This document shows, piece by piece, positions 19,526-30,985 of a DNA stretch of 64,000 nt. The stretch lies in contig NZ_JACVVE010000010.1 in NCBI RefSeq assembly GCF_016648105.1, positions 1 through 64,000 on the forward strand, in the 5' to 3' direction. Under the pieces are notes generated by a model. The model was given only the letters and a program-made list of their open reading frames with translations. It did no database searches and was not told where the DNA came from. Position 1 is the first letter of the stretch. The number at the start of each line of letters is the position of its first letter. A program made the position numbers and the translations under genes. Source of the DNA: Pseudomonas sp. S31. GTDB lineage: Bacteria > Pseudomonadota > Gammaproteobacteria > Pseudomonadales > Pseudomonadaceae.

Positions 19526-20602
19526 CTACCACCGCATCCGCACCCCAAGGCTACCGATCAACCCATTCAGATCATTGTCATCCACGTCGCTGCTGTAATC
19601 GGCGCTGACGAACAACGCCACCGTCGGCGTGACCCGCGCCACCAGCCCCAGGCCCAGTTCCACCGTGGTCGAATAGCGCGAGCTGGAAATCTTGTCGACC
19701 TGGTCCAGCTTCACCTCGCCCCCTTCGTTGAAGTCATACCAGACGTTGGTCCGCACGTAGGGCTCGATGGGCATCCCACGCACTTCATAGCGCCCGGACA
19801 ACTTGGCACCGACCCGGCCGCTCCAGCTCGGCTGGCTGTCGAACGCCCGCAAGGTTTGCTCCTGCACCTGGCTACCTGGGAAGAACTGCTGGTTGATCAA
19901 CTGCGCCTGCGGCTCGATCACCCAGCTGTTACTCAGTCTGATCGGGTAACCGCCCTCCAGCGAGAAGGTCATCGCATGGCCGCTGTCGTCCAGGCGCTGG
20001 CCGTTCTCGCCACGGCCGTTGATGTCGATGCGCGAGCCCATGGCCACGGCATCGACGTGCCAGCCGCGCTCATGGGTCATGCTCCAGTACACGCCCAGGC
20101 TCTCGCCGCTGAGGTTGACGGCGTTACGCTGCTTGTCGCCGAGCAGCGGGCGCATGCCATTGAAACTGCTCTGCAGGTTGTTGTGGCCGACGAAGATCCC
20201 GGCCCGGTGCACGTTGCCGCCGGCGCTCTCGCGCACGAACAGGTCCGGCCCGATCATCAGTTGCTGGCTGGGTGCTTCGAGTTGCTCGGGCGGCTGGGCG
20301 CCTTGGCGCGGCGCGCCGGGGAAGAACTGCGCCCATTGGCTGGCGACCAGGTCCATCGGCGCCTGCCCATGGCGTGCGCTCATCTGGTCGGAGAATGCCT
20401 GCAAGGTGCCCAGGTTCACGCCGCTGGCACTGATCGGGTCCAGCGACAATTGCGGCACCGCCGCCAGCGTCAGGAAATTGGGCGAGGCGGGGTCTCCCTG
20501 CAATTCGAACGCGAAGGTTTCCACCGGGGTTGCCAGAAGCAGCGACGTGGAAACCGCGTAGAAAATGCGATCGAAACGCAAGGGAGTCGAGGTGCTCTTC
20601 AT
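19526..20602 (-). CDS. Short autotransporter-type outer-membrane beta-barrel protein
   Basis: The 358-residue product starts with a signal-like segment (MKSTSTPLRFDRIFYAV through about 30). From about residue 115 to the end it alternates short strands typical of a C-terminal autotransporter barrel: GPDLFVRESAGGNVHRAGIF, LGVYWSMTHERGWHVDAVA, WVIEPQAQLINQQFF, and final GLIGSLGVRMRW ending in an aromatic residue as barrel proteins do. The region before the barrel is only about 85 residues, far shorter than a usual passenger domain. It may display a small N-terminal segment or be a derived barrel. It sits between the two glycogen transcription units but has no evident metabolic link. Confidence 0.78.
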   Translation of the reverse strand: MKSTSTPLRFDRIFYAVSTSLLLATPVETFAFELQGDPASPNFLTLAAVPQLSLDPISASGVNLGTLQAFSDQMSARHGQAPMDLVASQWAQFFPGAPRQGAQPPEQLEAPSQQLMIGPDLFVRESAGGNVHRAGIFVGHNNLQSSFNGMRPLLGDKQRNAVNLSGESLGVYWSMTHERGWHVDAVAMGSRIDINGRGENGQRLDDSGHAMTFSLEGGYPIRLSNSWVIEPQAQLINQQFFPGSQVQEQTLRAFDSQPSWSGRVGAKLSGRYEVRGMPIEPYVRTNVWYDFNEGGEVKLDQVDKISSSRYSTTVELGLGLVARVTPTVALFVSADYSSDVDDNDLNGLIGSLGVRMRW

Positions 20603-20919
20603 GGCGGATCTCCTGTTTTTTTATGTTGAACAGCCCAATGACCTGGCCTGATGTCTCGAGCTGTACGACTGAAACAGGAGCGACCCAAACCAGCGCGCCA
20701 GCCTTGCTCAGCGCGCACGAAGGCGCGAGCTAGAGGCTCGGCACGAGTATTTACCAATACGGTATTGTTCAGCTAAGGAGAGGTCGGCGCTTGCGTCAAG
20801 AAAGCGTGAAGGCTATGTGCAAGGGTTGTGATATCGGCTAACTCATTGTTTCAACAGGGTATTGAGAAGGATATAGCCAACTTCGCTATTTGCCCGGGTG
20901 CCGCTATGCCGAATCATTG
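20603..20919. other. Upstream region of the autotransporter gene
   Basis: This 317-bp stretch has no gene. Next to the autotransporter start it carries its ribosome-binding site. A perfect palindrome CAATAC-G-GTATTG lies at 20755-20767, a possible regulator site. No convincing terminator or sigma-70 pair was identified. Confidence 0.45.
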
Positions 20920-21714
20920 CTAGAGGTGCACTTCCACCGCCAGCGGCAGGTGATCGGACAGGTGCGTCCAGGGCTTGTGACCGAGGATCTGTGGCACATG
21001 GCTATCGGCATTGCGCAGGTAGATGCGGTCCAGGCGCAGTAACGGCATGCGCGCCGGATAGGTGCGCGCGAGCCGGCCATTGTGACGCTCGAAGGCCTCG
21101 TGCAAGCCTGGATGCAGGCGCAGCGCCTGGTTGCCTCGCAATTGCCAGTCGTTGAAATCGCCGGCGACGATCACCGGGTCGTCATCGGGCAAGCCGTCGA
21201 GCAGGGTGCGCAGCAGTTGCAGTTGTTTCTGGCGGTGACTTTCGAGCAGTGACAGGTGCACGCACACCGCGTGCACCTGGCGCCCGCCCGGCACGTCCAG
21301 CACGCAATGCAACAGGCCGCGACGTTCGGGCCCGGTGATCGAGACATCCAGATTACGATGTTCGAGGATCGGGTACTTCGACAGCAGTGCATTGCCGTGG
21401 TGGCCATCGGGGTAGACGGCATTGCGGCCGTAGGCGAAATCGCTCCACATGCTGTCGGCGAGAAACTCGTACTGGGACGTCTGTGGCCAGCCGGGGTAGC
21501 GGGCGGCATGGCGGTCGTGGCTGCCCAGCACCTCCTGAAGGAACACCACGTCGGCCTGGGTGCTGCGCACCGCTTCGCGCAGCTCTGGCAGGATGAAGCG
21601 CCGGTTGAAGGCGGTGAAGCCCTTATGGGTATTGACCGTCAACACGCGCAGGCGGTGGACGGCGGGGGCCTGGTCGACGTTGAGGAAACCCGGCTTGCCG
21701 GCTTCGGAATTCAC
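20920..21714 (-). CDS. Endonuclease/exonuclease/phosphatase (EEP) family protein
   Basis: The 264-residue protein starts at GTG 21714 behind a GAGGAG motif. It shows the EEP fold motifs in order: LTVNTHKGF, DVVFLQEV with the metal-binding glutamate, VHLSLLESHRQKQL, VAGDFNDW and the final LSDHLPLAVEVHL with the catalytic Asp-His pair. Members of this family hydrolyse DNA, RNA, phospholipids or inositol phosphates, so substrate is not predictable. No signal peptide is seen, so it is probably cytoplasmic. It follows glgX by about 100 bp on the same strand and may be the last gene of the glycogen breakdown transcript. Confidence 0.85.
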   Translation of the reverse strand: MNSEAGKPGFLNVDQAPAVHRLRVLTVNTHKGFTAFNRRFILPELREAVRSTQADVVFLQEVLGSHDRHAARYPGWPQTSQYEFLADSMWSDFAYGRNAVYPDGHHGNALLSKYPILEHRNLDVSITGPERRGLLHCVLDVPGGRQVHAVCVHLSLLESHRQKQLQLLRTLLDGLPDDDPVIVAGDFNDWQLRGNQALRLHPGLHEAFERHNGRLARTYPARMPLLRLDRIYLRNADSHVPQILGHKPWTHLSDHLPLAVEVHL

Positions 21715-21815
21715 GATGGCTCCTCTGGACGGAGGGCGCCGGCACCTGCGGCGAGTAAGCCACCGCAGGCACCGCCCGTTACTACCTGGGACCGGCCACG
21801 CCGAGCCAGGTTCAC

Positions 21816-23969
<2,154 letters not shown>

Positions 23970-24020
23970 GGCGTTCCTCGTGAGGGCCAGGGGAAAGGGG
24001 TATGGTTGCGCAATTCGGCG

Positions 24021-24056
24021 CCGGCCTCTTCGCGGGCTTGCCCGCGAAGGGGCCGG
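24021..24056. repeat. Single REP-like hairpin
   Basis: CCGGCC-TCTTCGCGGGC and its inverted partner GCCCGCGAAG-GGCCGG form one imperfect hairpin with a two-base loop. It lies in the short gap between the DUF2934 gene and glgX, transcribed leftward. It may act as an mRNA-stability or attenuation element. Confidence 0.7.
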
Positions 24057-24063
24057 TACAGGC

Positions 24064-24372
24064 TCAGCTGGCAGCGGGCTTTCTAGCGGCCCTGGGCTTC
24101 TTCACTGCCGCGGGCTTTTCTGCTGCAGGCGAGGCGACCTTGGCTTTGGCCGCCGCCGGCGCTGCCTTGGGCGCCGCCGCGACCTTTGGCTCGGGCGCAG
24201 CCTTGGGCTTTGCCGGTGCGCGTTTGCGAGGCGTAGCCTTGGGCGCTAGCGCTTCGGCTTCAGCCAGCTTGCGCGCCATCTCCCAGTGACGCTCCTCGTG
24301 CCCCTCGGGTTTTCCTTCCGATTCCCAGATCTGGTAGGCAAATTCGCGAACTCGTTTTTCATCGACACTCAT
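24064..24372 (-). CDS. DUF2934 protein with Ala/Lys/Pro-rich tail
   Basis: The 102-residue product starts at ATG 24372 behind AGGAGCG. The first 45 residues (MSVDEKRVREFAYQIWESEG then HWEMARKLAEAEA) match the short DUF2934 domain. The rest is a low-complexity basic tail of repeated KPKAAP, KAAPAAAKAK and KPRAARKP motifs, like the histone H1-like tails of AlgP-type proteins, so nucleic acid binding is possible. It lies between treY and glgX in the same leftward gene set. DUF2934 proteins often accompany glycogen genes, but no biochemical role is established. Confidence 0.85.
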   Translation of the reverse strand: MSVDEKRVREFAYQIWESEGKPEGHEERHWEMARKLAEAEALAPKATPRKRAPAKPKAAPEPKVAAAPKAAPAAAKAKVASPAAEKPAAVKKPRAARKPAAS

Positions 24373-24391
24373 CACGACGCTCCTGAATGCG

Positions 24392-27166
24392 TTAGGCATG
24401 CTCAATCAACAGGTTGACCGGAAACTCCGACAGCACGGCGCTCAACATCAGCTCCCTTGTAGGAGTGACAGCGGCACCACCGAAAAGTCCAGTCCAGGTG
24501 GCAGGCGACAAGGCAAACGGCAGTATCAGCCGGGTATCGTCCCAGTTCTGCGCCGGGATCAAGGGCGTTGCGGCGCCGCCAAGCAGGCCACTGGCCAGGC
24601 GTGGGGCGACGATGATGGCGCGCTGGCCTTCCCCCAATCGGGCAAAGGCCACTACCTTGTCGGCATATCGCCCTTGCACGTTCAGCGGCAGGTGGGCGCC
24701 ACGCTGGAACAGCTCGGCATGGGCCTGGCGGCAATCCAGCACCCGGGCGACCAGCGCTTGCTTGATACGGCCGTCCTGCCAGTGCTGCAACAGGTCGGCC
24801 AGCGTGCTGCCGTCGTCCAGGGTTCGACGCCTGCAAGCGTAGTCCACGGGACGGCGGTTGTCCGGGTCGACCAGGCTGAAGTCCCAGTATTCGTTGCCCT
24901 GGTACAGGTCCGGCACGCCAGGCACGGTCATGCGCAGCAACGCCTGAACCAAGCCGTTGAGCGCCCCGGGGCAGGCGATCAGCTGGGCCGCATCGGCCAG
25001 CGACTGGCGCAACTGCTGGTTCTCCCGGGCCAGCAGCAGGCCATCGGTCAGGGCGCTGCAGGCGGCCTCGTAGGCCTCGTTGGGTGCGCTCCAGCTGCTA
25101 CGCAGCTTGGCCTCGCGCAGGGCTTTCTGCTGCCACTGGCGAATGCGTTCGGCGTACTGGCGCAGGCCGCTTTCATCGTTGCCGGCCAGCCCCAGCGGCC
25201 AACTGCCGAGCAGGGTCTGGAACAGCAGCAATTCATCGCCTGGGCTCGGCGCCGGGCCGTCCTCCAGCTGCGCGCGCAGGGGGGCTGCCAGTTCTCGCCA
25301 ATGCTCGAAGCGGCTGGCCAGCCAGGCCCCGCGCTCGCTCAGGACGGCCAGGCGGGCGCGGGTGTCCTCGCCGCGCTTGTGGTCGTGGGTGGCAGTGGCC
25401 AGGAGGTTGTCCGGGAAGTCGCGCAGGCGCCTTTGCGACTCGTTGTGGAAGTACTCGGCACCGGCGCTGAACCGCTCGGCCTCGAAGCCCACGTCGTTGC
25501 GCGACAGCAAGCGCGCCGAGCGATAGAACGCGGTGTCTTCCACCGCCTTGGCGGCAGTGGGCGCGGTGAGCTGCTGGAAGCGCACGCAAGCGTGGCGCAG
25601 GTGCTTGCGTGTACGGCCCGGTGGCAGGCTGCGCCAAGGCTGGCCACCGAGCCAGCGTTCCAGTTGCTCAAGCAGCGGCCAGTCGGCTTCGCCGAGGTCC
25701 TGGCGGGCGTTGGCCAGTGCCTGCTGAAAGAACGCCTCGTCCTCGGCGGGGCGGCCACAGGCCGTGAAGTAGGTGCGATAGACCGGGTAATGCGCAACCA
25801 GGGCCTGCAGGGCACGGCGGATCGCGCCGAGCGTCAGGTCGCGGGTCATCAGGTCGTCACGGGCCACTTGCAGCAAGGCCTGGGCCACCGACTCGCAGTC
25901 CCCCGCCAGGCTGGCATTGAGCACCAGGTGTCGGGCCAGGCGAATTTCCTCGGTGAATTCAGGGCGTTCGCTGAGGTTGGCCCAGGCCTCGGTCAGTGGC
26001 GCCTCGCCGGCCGGATCGTGCTGCAGCAGCGACACCTGGTTCATGAACTCGTAGCCAGTGGTGCCGTCGGTGAGCCAGTCGCGGTGCAGGTGTTCGCCAG
26101 GGCCGAGGATCTTCTCGACGTAGATCGGAAAGTGCTCCACGGCCGCCGGCAACGGCCGCCCGGCCAGCAGGGAGGTGACCCGCCGGCGCAATTTGCGGCA
26201 GTAGGCGCGTGGGTCGGCAAGGCCGTCGATATGGTCGATGCGCAGGCCGTCGATCAATCCCCGCTCGATCAGTTCGAACAGCTTGGCGTGGGTAGCTTCG
26301 AACACCGTGGAGCGCTCCACACGCAGGCCACCGAGTTCGTTGATGTCGAAGAAGCGCCGCCAGTTGATGTCGTCGGCGGCGGTACGCCAGCTGGCCAGGC
26401 GGTAGGTCTGCCGTTCGAGCAGCAGGTGCAGGCGCTTGAAGCCCGCTTCGGCACGGCTGTCGAAGGCCAGCAGGGCGGATTCGAGATCGGCGCCGTCGCG
26501 CACCAGGCGTGCCAGTTCGGCGTGCAGCGGCAAGGCATCGGCCAGCGGGTCGGCGGCTTCGCGCAGCGCCGTGAAGTGCGCGGCCAATGCTTGCAACGCA
26601 GGTTCCGGGCTTTGCGCCAGGATCCAGCCGTAGTCGAGCGGGCAGATCGGGAAACGGTGCTCGTAGTGCTCGACCTGCAACACGCCGTGCCCGCTATCGA
26701 AGGCCAGCGGCAACTCGCCCTGCTTGAGCGCGACGCCATAGTCATTGCCCAGGAACGGCAACAGCAGTTGGCCGGCGAGCAGCGGGTCGCTGGAGTGCCA
26801 CTGGATATCGAAGAACTGGGCGTAGGGGCTGCGTCGCCCCCAGGTCAGCAGGCTTTGCCACCAGGGGTTGTCGGCACCGCCCACAGCCATGTGGTTGGAC
26901 ACGGTATCGACGATCAGCCCCATGTCGTGCTGGCGCAGCGCGGCCACCAGGCGTTCGAGCGCGGCTTCACCGCCAAGCTCGGGGTTGACCTGGGTCGGGT
27001 CGACCACGTCGTAGCCATGGCGTGAGCCGGCCCGGGCCTTGAGGATCGGTGAGGCATACAAGTGGCTGATGCCGAGTTGGGCGAAGTAGGGCACCAGCGG
27101 TACGGCGTCGTCGAGCGTGAAGTCGCTGTGGAACTGCAGGCGCTGGGTGGCAGTGAGGGCTTTCAT
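24392..27166 (-). CDS. treY: Maltooligosyl trehalose synthase
   Basis: The 924-residue enzyme belongs to GH13_26. It shows TATQRLQFHSDFTLDDAVPL near the start, YFAQLGISHLYASPI, VDTVSNHMAVGGADNPWW, LRIDHIDGLADPRAYC with the nucleophile, and FPIYVEKILGPGE with the glutamate. Near the C-terminus it has VPDLYQGNEYWDFSLVDPDN. It converts the reducing-end alpha-1,4 linkage of a maltooligosaccharide into an alpha,alpha-1,1 trehalose end, which TreZ then releases. It overlaps malQ by four bases. Length is slightly above the common 700-900 range but without an obvious insertion. Confidence 0.95.
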   Translation of the reverse strand: MKALTATQRLQFHSDFTLDDAVPLVPYFAQLGISHLYASPILKARAGSRHGYDVVDPTQVNPELGGEAALERLVAALRQHDMGLIVDTVSNHMAVGGADNPWWQSLLTWGRRSPYAQFFDIQWHSSDPLLAGQLLLPFLGNDYGVALKQGELPLAFDSGHGVLQVEHYEHRFPICPLDYGWILAQSPEPALQALAAHFTALREAADPLADALPLHAELARLVRDGADLESALLAFDSRAEAGFKRLHLLLERQTYRLASWRTAADDINWRRFFDINELGGLRVERSTVFEATHAKLFELIERGLIDGLRIDHIDGLADPRAYCRKLRRRVTSLLAGRPLPAAVEHFPIYVEKILGPGEHLHRDWLTDGTTGYEFMNQVSLLQHDPAGEAPLTEAWANLSERPEFTEEIRLARHLVLNASLAGDCESVAQALLQVARDDLMTRDLTLGAIRRALQALVAHYPVYRTYFTACGRPAEDEAFFQQALANARQDLGEADWPLLEQLERWLGGQPWRSLPPGRTRKHLRHACVRFQQLTAPTAAKAVEDTAFYRSARLLSRNDVGFEAERFSAGAEYFHNESQRRLRDFPDNLLATATHDHKRGEDTRARLAVLSERGAWLASRFEHWRELAAPLRAQLEDGPAPSPGDELLLFQTLLGSWPLGLAGNDESGLRQYAERIRQWQQKALREAKLRSSWSAPNEAYEAACSALTDGLLLARENQQLRQSLADAAQLIACPGALNGLVQALLRMTVPGVPDLYQGNEYWDFSLVDPDNRRPVDYACRRRTLDDGSTLADLLQHWQDGRIKQALVARVLDCRQAHAELFQRGAHLPLNVQGRYADKVVAFARLGEGQRAIIVAPRLASGLLGGAATPLIPAQNWDDTRLILPFALSPATWTGLFGGAAVTPTRELMLSAVLSEFPVNLLIEHA

Positions 27167-29232
27167 CGGTCACGCTCCCAGGCTTGCTCGCGGGCCTGGG
27201 CCAGCAGCTCCAGGCGCCGGGCGGCATCTTCATCGTCGAGCAGTTCGCGCACCGGCGCGGCGAAGCGCCGGCGCCAGTTCGGGTGGCCGGCGGTGGTGCC
27301 CGGCAGGTTGGGCTGCTCGTCGCAGCCCAGCAGGTCTTCGAGGGGGACCAGCACCAGCGGAGCGCGGGTGTGGCCAACATAGCGAATGGCGGCGTCGATC
27401 ACGGCGGCGTTGTCCTTGAGGGGGCCATAGTTCGCTTCCAGGGTGCGTTGCAGCCCACTGCGTTCCTTGTGTCGCTCGTGGCGCCAGTGCAACTCGGTGG
27501 CCGCGTCGATCAACTGCAAGCGATGGTTCCAGTCGATGTCACGGCTTTCCAGCCAGCCGCCCAGGGGCGCCAGGTCATGGGTGCCGGTGGTGGCCAGGGC
27601 GTTGTCCGGCCAGTCGAGAATGGCGGTGAACTGCCCAGGCGACGATTGCTCGAACGGCAGCACACGCATGCCCAGCACGCGTTGCTCGGCCAACGCTTCG
27701 CGCAGCCCTGCGGGCACCGTGCCGAGGTCTTCGCCGAGGATGACCGCCTGATGCCGCGACGACTCCAGGGCCAGCAGGCGCAGCAGGTCGTCGAGGGGGT
27801 AATGGAGGTAGGCGCCTTCGCTGGGTTTGGATCCCCGCGGGATCACCCACAGCCGACGCAAGCCCATGACATGGTCGATACGCAGCCCGCCAGCGTGGGC
27901 CAGGTTGGCCCGCAGCATCTCGATGAAGGCGCGGTAGCCGTTGCGCTTGAGGCCTTCGGGTGAGAACCCGCAGATGCCCCAGTCCTGCCCCGAGCGGTTG
28001 AGGATGTCGGGCGGGGCACCCACGGTGAGCCCGGGCAGCAGTTCATCCTGGCGGCTCCAGGCCTGGCTGCCGGCGCCATCGGCGCCCACCGCCAGGTCGG
28101 CGATCAGGCCGATGGCCATGCCATTACCGCGCGCGGCCTCCTGGGCCCGTTGCAGGCTGCGTTCGATGAGCCACTGGCAAAAGGCGTGATATTCGACCCG
28201 TGCCGGGTAGGTGGCGGCGAAGGCCTGGACCTCGGGGTGGTAGGGATCGCGCCAGGCGTCGGGCCAGGCCCTCCAGTCGGCGCCAAGGCCGCGATCGACG
28301 GCCTCGGCTTGCAGCACCTCGAAGCGGCAGTGGTGTTCCAACGCCTCGCCGGCGGCGTCGCGGAAACTTTCGAAATCGCCACGTTGCGGGTGTTCACCCT
28401 GGCTGAAGTCCTTGTACAGCGCTTGCAGCAGGCGCTCGCGGGCGGCGGCGGCACGCGGCCAGTCCACCAAGGGCTGCTGTTCCAGCTCGTCCAGCGTCTG
28501 TTCCAGGCCACAGGCCTCGACGGCCATGCGCACGGCACGCTCGCCCAGCACGCTGGCGGGGCTGGCGTAAAGGGCGTTGAGCAACAGTCGGCTGGACGGC
28601 GAGTAGGGGCTGTAGTGCTGCTGGTCGTAGGCCGACAGTGCGTGGATCGGGCTGATCGCCAAGGCGTCGGCTCCGCGTTCGGCGGCGCTGCGCGCCAGCT
28701 GCTCCAGGGCCAGGCAGTCGCCATAGCCGCCATCGCCAGGGCGCCGCAGGCTGTAAAGCTGCACGGCCAGGCCCCAGCAGCGTGCCGGCGGTTGCTCCAC
28801 GGCCTGCTGGAGGCTGTAGCAGTGCGGCGGTGCCACGGCCAGGGTGAAACGGCGGCCCTCGATCTCGACCTGGTGGTAACCGATCGGCAGCTCGCCGGGC
28901 AAATGCGCCTGCGAGTCGAGCGCCAGTGTGCGTTGGCTGCCATCCGCGAGGGTGCAGCGGGCCAGGCTGGCGGCGCTGAAGTAGCGTTGCAGGTCCAGCG
29001 GCGTGCCGACCTGCACGGTCAGCAGCGGCGGCAGGTGCTCGCTGTCCTCGTCCTGGTCCAACTGCTGCAGGCTGGTGCGCAGGGCCGCGCGGTCACCGGC
29101 CGGGTGGCCGAGGGCTTCGAGTACCCGGCGCAGCACGTCGTCGGCGACCTGCTGCGGGCGGTTGTTGGCGTCCAGCCAGTCGCGCGCCAGGCCGACCCGG
29201 GCCGCGAGCGTGTGAAGAAGGTTCTCGCTCAT
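27163..29232 (-). CDS. malQ: 4-alpha-glucanotransferase (amylomaltase)
   Basis: The 689-residue protein is a GH77 enzyme. Motifs include WGLAVQLYSLRRPGDGGYGD, LRIDHVMGLRRLWVIPRG carrying the nucleophile aspartate, AVILGEDLGTVPAGLREAL with the acid/base glutamate, MRVLPFEQ and TGTHDLAPLGGWL. It disproportionates maltooligosaccharides, lengthening short stubs so that TreY can reuse them. It overlaps treY and treZ by four bases at each end, so the three are almost certainly co-translated. An N-terminal extension of about 140 residues precedes the core, as in many proteobacterial MalQ proteins. Confidence 0.94.
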   Translation of the reverse strand: MSENLLHTLAARVGLARDWLDANNRPQQVADDVLRRVLEALGHPAGDRAALRTSLQQLDQDEDSEHLPPLLTVQVGTPLDLQRYFSAASLARCTLADGSQRTLALDSQAHLPGELPIGYHQVEIEGRRFTLAVAPPHCYSLQQAVEQPPARCWGLAVQLYSLRRPGDGGYGDCLALEQLARSAAERGADALAISPIHALSAYDQQHYSPYSPSSRLLLNALYASPASVLGERAVRMAVEACGLEQTLDELEQQPLVDWPRAAAARERLLQALYKDFSQGEHPQRGDFESFRDAAGEALEHHCRFEVLQAEAVDRGLGADWRAWPDAWRDPYHPEVQAFAATYPARVEYHAFCQWLIERSLQRAQEAARGNGMAIGLIADLAVGADGAGSQAWSRQDELLPGLTVGAPPDILNRSGQDWGICGFSPEGLKRNGYRAFIEMLRANLAHAGGLRIDHVMGLRRLWVIPRGSKPSEGAYLHYPLDDLLRLLALESSRHQAVILGEDLGTVPAGLREALAEQRVLGMRVLPFEQSSPGQFTAILDWPDNALATTGTHDLAPLGGWLESRDIDWNHRLQLIDAATELHWRHERHKERSGLQRTLEANYGPLKDNAAVIDAAIRYVGHTRAPLVLVPLEDLLGCDEQPNLPGTTAGHPNWRRRFAAPVRELLDDEDAARRLELLAQAREQAWERDR

Positions 29233-30971
29233 GCAGCCTCCTGTTCAGGGGGGAGCAGGCTGACCACGCAGCTGTGCGGGGACAGGTGCGAGTCGGGGTG
29301 GGCATTGTCGCTGCTGTCGAACAGGCGCACCGTGGGGCCGGGCAGGGTTACCGCCTGGGGCTCTGCGGCAAGGTTGAGGTCGATACGCAGGAGGCTGCCA
29401 TTGCCCAGGCGCCAGCGTGCGCTCAGGGCCTTCTCGCCCAGCACCTCGGCGCCCAGGGCCTGGCTGCCGGGCAAATGCGGCACGATATGCGTGCTGCGCA
29501 GGGCCAGCAGTTGCTGGTAAAGCCCATGCCAGCCGGCCAGTACTTCGTGGTTGTCGGGCTGCGAGGCGGTGAAGGTGGCTGGCGCATTGGGGTCGGGAAT
29601 GCGCTGGCGTTGTTCGGGGTCGTTGAACGCGGCGAAATGGGCGAATTCACCTCGACGGCCCTCGCGCACGGCGTCGGCGAGCTGGTCATGGAAGTCGGTG
29701 AAGAACAGGAACGGGGTGCGGCTGCCGTCCTCGTCACCCATGAACAGCAGCGGGATCATCGGCGCCAGCAGCAACAGGCCGGTGGCGGCGCGCAGGGCGG
29801 CTGGCGGACACAGGCGCGACAAGCGCTCGCCGAGGGCGCGGTTGCCGACCTGGTCGTGGTTCTGCAGGAACAGGACGAACGCACTGGGCGGCAGATGACC
29901 GCTGGGCTCGCCCCGTGGCTCGCCGTGGCGGTTGGCCTGGCCCTGGTAGACGAAGCCTTCGCCCAGACAGCGCGCCAGCTTGCCGATCGGGTCGGCCTGG
30001 TAGTCCTGGTAATAGCCTTCGGTTTCACCGGTCAGCAACACGTGCAGGGCGTTGTGGCCGTCGTCGTTCCACTGCGCGTCGAAGCCCTGTTCGAGCAGGA
30101 ACGCCTGGTTGTGCTCGTTCTCCAGCACCAGCCACACCTGGCGCCCCGGCTCCACGGCGGCGCGCACCCGCTGCGCCAGCTCGACCAGGAAGTCGGGCTG
30201 ATCGATGGCGTGCACGGCGTCCAGGCGCAGGCCGTCGAAGCGGTATTCGCACAGCCACATCAAGGCGTTCTGGATGAAGTATTCGCGCACCTCCGGCCGG
30301 CGGAAGTCGATGGCCGCGCCCCAAGGCGTCTGCCGATCCTCGCGGAAAAAACCGCTGGCGTATTGGTGCAGGAAGTTGCCGTCGGGGCCGAAATGGTTGT
30401 AGACCACGTCGAGCATCACCATCAGGCCATGGCCGTGGGCCTGGTCGATCAACGCGCAGAGCTGTTGCGGGTGACCGTAGTTGTGCTGCGCAGCGTAGGG
30501 CAGCACCCCGTCATAGCCCCAGTTGCGCTCGCCGGGAAACTGCCCCAGCGGCATCAGCTCGATGGCGGTGATGCCGACCTCGGCCAGGCGTGGCAGTTGC
30601 TGCGTGACCCCGGCGTAGCCGCCGAGCACGCCGACGTGCAACTCCTGGATCACCGCCTGGTGCCAGGGCCGGCCCTGCCAGGGGTGTTTCCAGGCATACC
30701 CGGCCAGGTCGACGAGCTGGCTGGGGCCGTGTACGCCTTCGGGCTGGAAGCGCGAGGCGGGGTCGGCGACCTGAAGATCGCCGTCGATCCGGTAGTGATA
30801 ACGTGCCCCCGGCTGGCACGGGGCAACCCCGCTGAACCAGCCCTCGGCGTCGGGCAGCAGCTCGATGGCCGGCTGCCCGTGGATTTCCAAGCTCACGTTG
30901 CGCGCATCCGGCGCCCAGAGGGCGAAGCGCGCCGACGTGGCGTCCAGCAAGTGTGCGCCATGCCTGTGCAT
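29229..30971 (-). CDS. treZ: Malto-oligosyltrehalose trehalohydrolase
   Basis: The 580-residue protein has the N-terminal beta domain (HRHGAHLLDATSARFALWAP) and GH13_10 barrel motifs ELMPLGQFPGERNWGYDG, LDVVYNHFGPDGNF, FDGLRLDAVHAIDQPDFL with the nucleophile, VWLVLENEHNQAF with the glutamate and FLQNHDQVGNRALGER. It cleaves trehalose from the end made by TreY. The ATG at 30971 is chosen because it is preceded by a GGAG motif and starts the conserved domain; the frame runs on into glgA without support. It lies 14 bp after glgA and overlaps malQ by four bases. Confidence 0.93.
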   Translation of the reverse strand: MHRHGAHLLDATSARFALWAPDARNVSLEIHGQPAIELLPDAEGWFSGVAPCQPGARYHYRIDGDLQVADPASRFQPEGVHGPSQLVDLAGYAWKHPWQGRPWHQAVIQELHVGVLGGYAGVTQQLPRLAEVGITAIELMPLGQFPGERNWGYDGVLPYAAQHNYGHPQQLCALIDQAHGHGLMVMLDVVYNHFGPDGNFLHQYASGFFREDRQTPWGAAIDFRRPEVREYFIQNALMWLCEYRFDGLRLDAVHAIDQPDFLVELAQRVRAAVEPGRQVWLVLENEHNQAFLLEQGFDAQWNDDGHNALHVLLTGETEGYYQDYQADPIGKLARCLGEGFVYQGQANRHGEPRGEPSGHLPPSAFVLFLQNHDQVGNRALGERLSRLCPPAALRAATGLLLLAPMIPLLFMGDEDGSRTPFLFFTDFHDQLADAVREGRRGEFAHFAAFNDPEQRQRIPDPNAPATFTASQPDNHEVLAGWHGLYQQLLALRSTHIVPHLPGSQALGAEVLGEKALSARWRLGNGSLLRIDLNLAAEPQAVTLPGPTVRLFDSSDNAHPDSHLSPHSCVVSLLPPEQEAA

Positions 30972-30985
30972 CTTCAACGCTCCGC

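Noticed and set aside
24398..27025. Open frame of 875 codons antisense to treY
   Set aside because: Same reason: it is the complement of a verified GH13 enzyme with catalytic motifs on the minus strand.
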